Origin: an uncultured Cardiobacterium sp.
Lineage (GTDB): Bacteria; Pseudomonadota; Gammaproteobacteria; Cardiobacteriales; Cardiobacteriaceae
Assembly (NCBI RefSeq): GCF_938028825.1
Contig: NZ_CALIZP010000072.1
Span: 1 to 19,592 of the forward strand
Direction: 5' to 3'
DNA length: 19,592 nucleotides
Shown here piece after piece: positions 17,812 through 19,592 of this stretch; positions within the stretch are counted from its first letter, which is position 1, and every line of letters starts with the position of its first letter. A program made the position numbers and the translations under genes. Under the pieces are notes generated by a model. It made no database searches and was not told the DNA's origin. It saw only the letters and a list, made by a program, of their open reading frames with translations.

Positions 17812-18348
17812 TCAGTCATCATATAAATCCCAAGCGGCTTCGCTAATGCTGACGCCCCAATTTAACGGATACAACCCTGCTTTTACATCACGATGAAACG
17901 ATGAGAATGGCCATTCTTGTACCATGCTTACATAGCCATGTTTGACAGGGTTGTAATAAACATAATCCATATGTCTCGCCAGATCAGCATTATCCCGAAT
18001 CAAATGCTCCCAATAACGTCGTTGCCAAATACCAGTTTCCCTGCGCTTAAATTTGCTTTGATTAGGATTCCTGGTTTGTACTGGCAGATTACGGGAAAAT
18101 TGTGTTTTTAAATATGCTATCCGCGTCGGATAATCATCTTCTCCTTCCGGCAAGCGTATCAGCAAATGGACATGATCCGGCAAGATACAAATGGCGACCG
18201 TTTCAAAGGGATAACGGGCGATGGTTTCTTTATATGCGGCACGGAAAATATCAATATAATCCGTCAAGTAACTTTTTGAGCGGTCTTGCAGTACCAAAGT
18301 AAAAAAATACAAGCCGCCGCATACGAAGGCTCGTCGGTAATCTGCCAT
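17812..18348 (-). CDS. REP-associated tyrosine transposase (RAYT)
   Basis: 178 aa from ATG at 18348, with AGGAG about 9 nt upstream. Y1 transposase signatures: HUH pair in CILPDHVHLLIRLPEG (about residues 53-68), RRYWEHLIRD, and the catalytic-Tyr region HMDYVYYNPVKHGYV, matching the YxxxNPVxxG pattern of RAYT/TnpA-REP proteins; Tyr in DYV is the likely nucleophile. RAYTs act on single-stranded palindromic REP elements and are thought to spread them. Here the gene is flanked on both sides by REP pairs, the expected RAYT-REP arrangement. It lies inside the type I restriction locus, between hsdS and hsdR. It appears intact. Confidence 0.93.
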   Translation of the reverse strand: MADYRRAFVCGGLYFFTLVLQDRSKSYLTDYIDIFRAAYKETIARYPFETVAICILPDHVHLLIRLPEGEDDYPTRIAYLKTQFSRNLPVQTRNPNQSKFKRRETGIWQRRYWEHLIRDNADLARHMDYVYYNPVKHGYVSMVQEWPFSSFHRDVKAGLYPLNWGVSISEAAWDLYDD

Positions 18349-18411
18349 TTCATTTCTCCTTTGAATGTGTATGGATTTTATTCTGTCATTTTATGCCATT
18401 TTATTTTTATT

Positions 18412-18429
18412 GGTGAATATAAGTTCACC
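18412..18429. repeat. Short inverted repeat upstream of the RAYT gene
   Basis: GGTGAA and TTCACC flank TATAAG in the A/T-rich stretch between the REP array and the RAYT start. It may be a decayed REP or an operator for the RAYT gene. A possible -10 (CATAAAAT on the minus strand) lies nearer the gene, but no convincing promoter could be fixed. Confidence 0.35.
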
Positions 18430-18454
18430 CTGCAAGTATATTTTACATTGCCAC

Positions 18455-18522
18455 GTAGGGTGGGTTTTAACCCACCATGTATTTACCTGACATGCTTTAT
18501 GGTGGGCTGAAGCCCACCCTAC
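18455..18522. repeat. Inverted pair of REP palindromes upstream of the RAYT gene
   Basis: The left copy (18455-18479; core GTGGGTTTTAACCCAC) and right copy (18498-18522; core GTGGGCTGAAGCCCAC) are inverted, with GTAGG outside and ATG/TAT inside, 18 bp apart. The layout and total length (68 bp) match the pair at 17743-17810, so the RAYT gene sits between two equivalent elements. Confidence 0.92.
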
Positions 18523-18587
18523 AAACGTGCAATTTTGCATTTTATGCAGGATGGATTTTGACCTATCGCCAAGCTTTCGTGTAAACA

Positions 18588-18611
18588 TATGGTGGGCTAA
18601 AGCCCACCTAC
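18588..18611. repeat. REP palindrome, single copy with decayed partner
   Basis: Core GTGGGCTAAAGCCCAC with a TAT/CTAC context, one base shorter than its relatives on the right side. About 40 bp to the left (around 18546-18568) lies GCAGGATGG-TTTT-ACC, which looks like a degenerate opposite copy. This stretch aligns with the 163-bp units that follow but lacks their middle part. Confidence 0.8.
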
Positions 18612-18937
18612 AAACGCACGTTTTTGTTTTTTAAGCAGGATGCGTTTTAACCTGCCGTAAAGTATTCGTATAAACACCAACCCATAAATATATTTTACAT
18701 GGTTATGTAGGGTGGGCTTCAGCCCACCGCAAACATATTGGCATAAACACATGGTGGGCTAAAGCCCACCCTACAAACGCACGTTTTTGTTTTTTAAGCG
18801 GGGTGGATTTTAACCTGCTGCAAAGTATTCGTATAAACAGCAACCCATAAATATATTTTGCATGGTTATGTAGGGTGAGTTTCAGCCCACCGCCAATATA
18901 TCGGCACAAACACATGGTGGGCTAAAGCCCACCCTAC
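18612..18937. repeat. Two tandem 163-bp units each carrying two good REP copies
   Basis: Unit 1 is 18612-18774 and unit 2 is 18775-18937. Aligned by eye they differ at about 14 positions (about 91% identity). Each holds a decayed REP near its start (about 18635 and 18798), an ATAAATATATTTT segment, a GTAGG-type REP (18707-18728 and 18870-18891) and an inverted partner ending CCCTAC (18751-18774 and 18914-18937). The last copy ends 1 nt before the hsdS stop codon. There is no gene in this stretch. Confidence 0.9.
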
Positions 18938-18938
18938 T

Positions 18939-19592
<654 letters not shown>

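Noticed and set aside
18455..18937. Regular palindromic repeats that might suggest a CRISPR array
   Set aside because: The repeats alternate in orientation, spacers recur rather than being unique, spacing is uneven, no cas genes are present, and a RAYT gene is adjacent; this is a REP array.

Overview
The window is about 19.6 kb of mostly high-GC bacterial DNA, and both ends lie inside short tandem repeats: a 12-bp repeat on the left and a TCTG repeat on the right. It therefore looks like a contig that broke at repeats. The gene set (ahpC/ahpF with a divergent oxyR, cysZ, uvrB, nnrS, an aconitase B remnant) and the strong C/G bias at third codon positions suggest a beta- or gammaproteobacterium. 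A Cardiobacteriaceae- or Neisseriales-like mucosal commensal is my best guess, but I could not confirm it.

Layout. (1) 1-2904 (+) is the 3' part of a large, probably secreted protein: a PNPQ repeat, two Ig-like domains, a pectate-lyase-type right-handed beta-helix, three more Ig-like domains and a tail. (2) 3135-5535 (-) holds a small unknown protein, a PAP2-type membrane phosphatase and NnrS. (3) 5538-7702 (-) is a tightly overlapping type II restriction-modification operon of DpnII-like layout (Dam/D12-type methyltransferase, DpnA-type methyltransferase, short PD-ExK nuclease), lying between uvrB and nnrS. (4) 7742-11567 (-) carries uvrB, cysZ and oxyR; cysZ and oxyR overlap by 4 bp. (5) 11727-13984 (+) is ahpC-ahpF, divergent from oxyR: a peroxide sensor facing its likely target operon. 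(6) 14012-14146 holds two terminators, followed by an acnB remnant with an internal deletion and a frameshift.

(7) 14577-19592 (-) is a type IC (EcoR124I-like) restriction-modification locus: the 3' part of hsdS, then hsdR, with hsdM presumably off the right edge. A RAYT (REP-associated tyrosine transposase) gene and at least nine palindromic REP copies sit between hsdS and hsdR.

The most interesting points are in region 7. The hsdS fragment begins in at least 15 CAGA units that are in frame and encode (QTDR)5. Copy number could switch the gene on or off, and a change of three units would add or remove exactly four residues. HsdR has the helicase motif DECH changed to DKCH by what appears to be one base substitution, so the restriction motor is probably dead while methylation and target switching could persist. 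The REP array contains a roughly 91% identical 163-bp tandem duplication, and REP copies end 1 nt from the stop codons of both hsdS and the RAYT gene.
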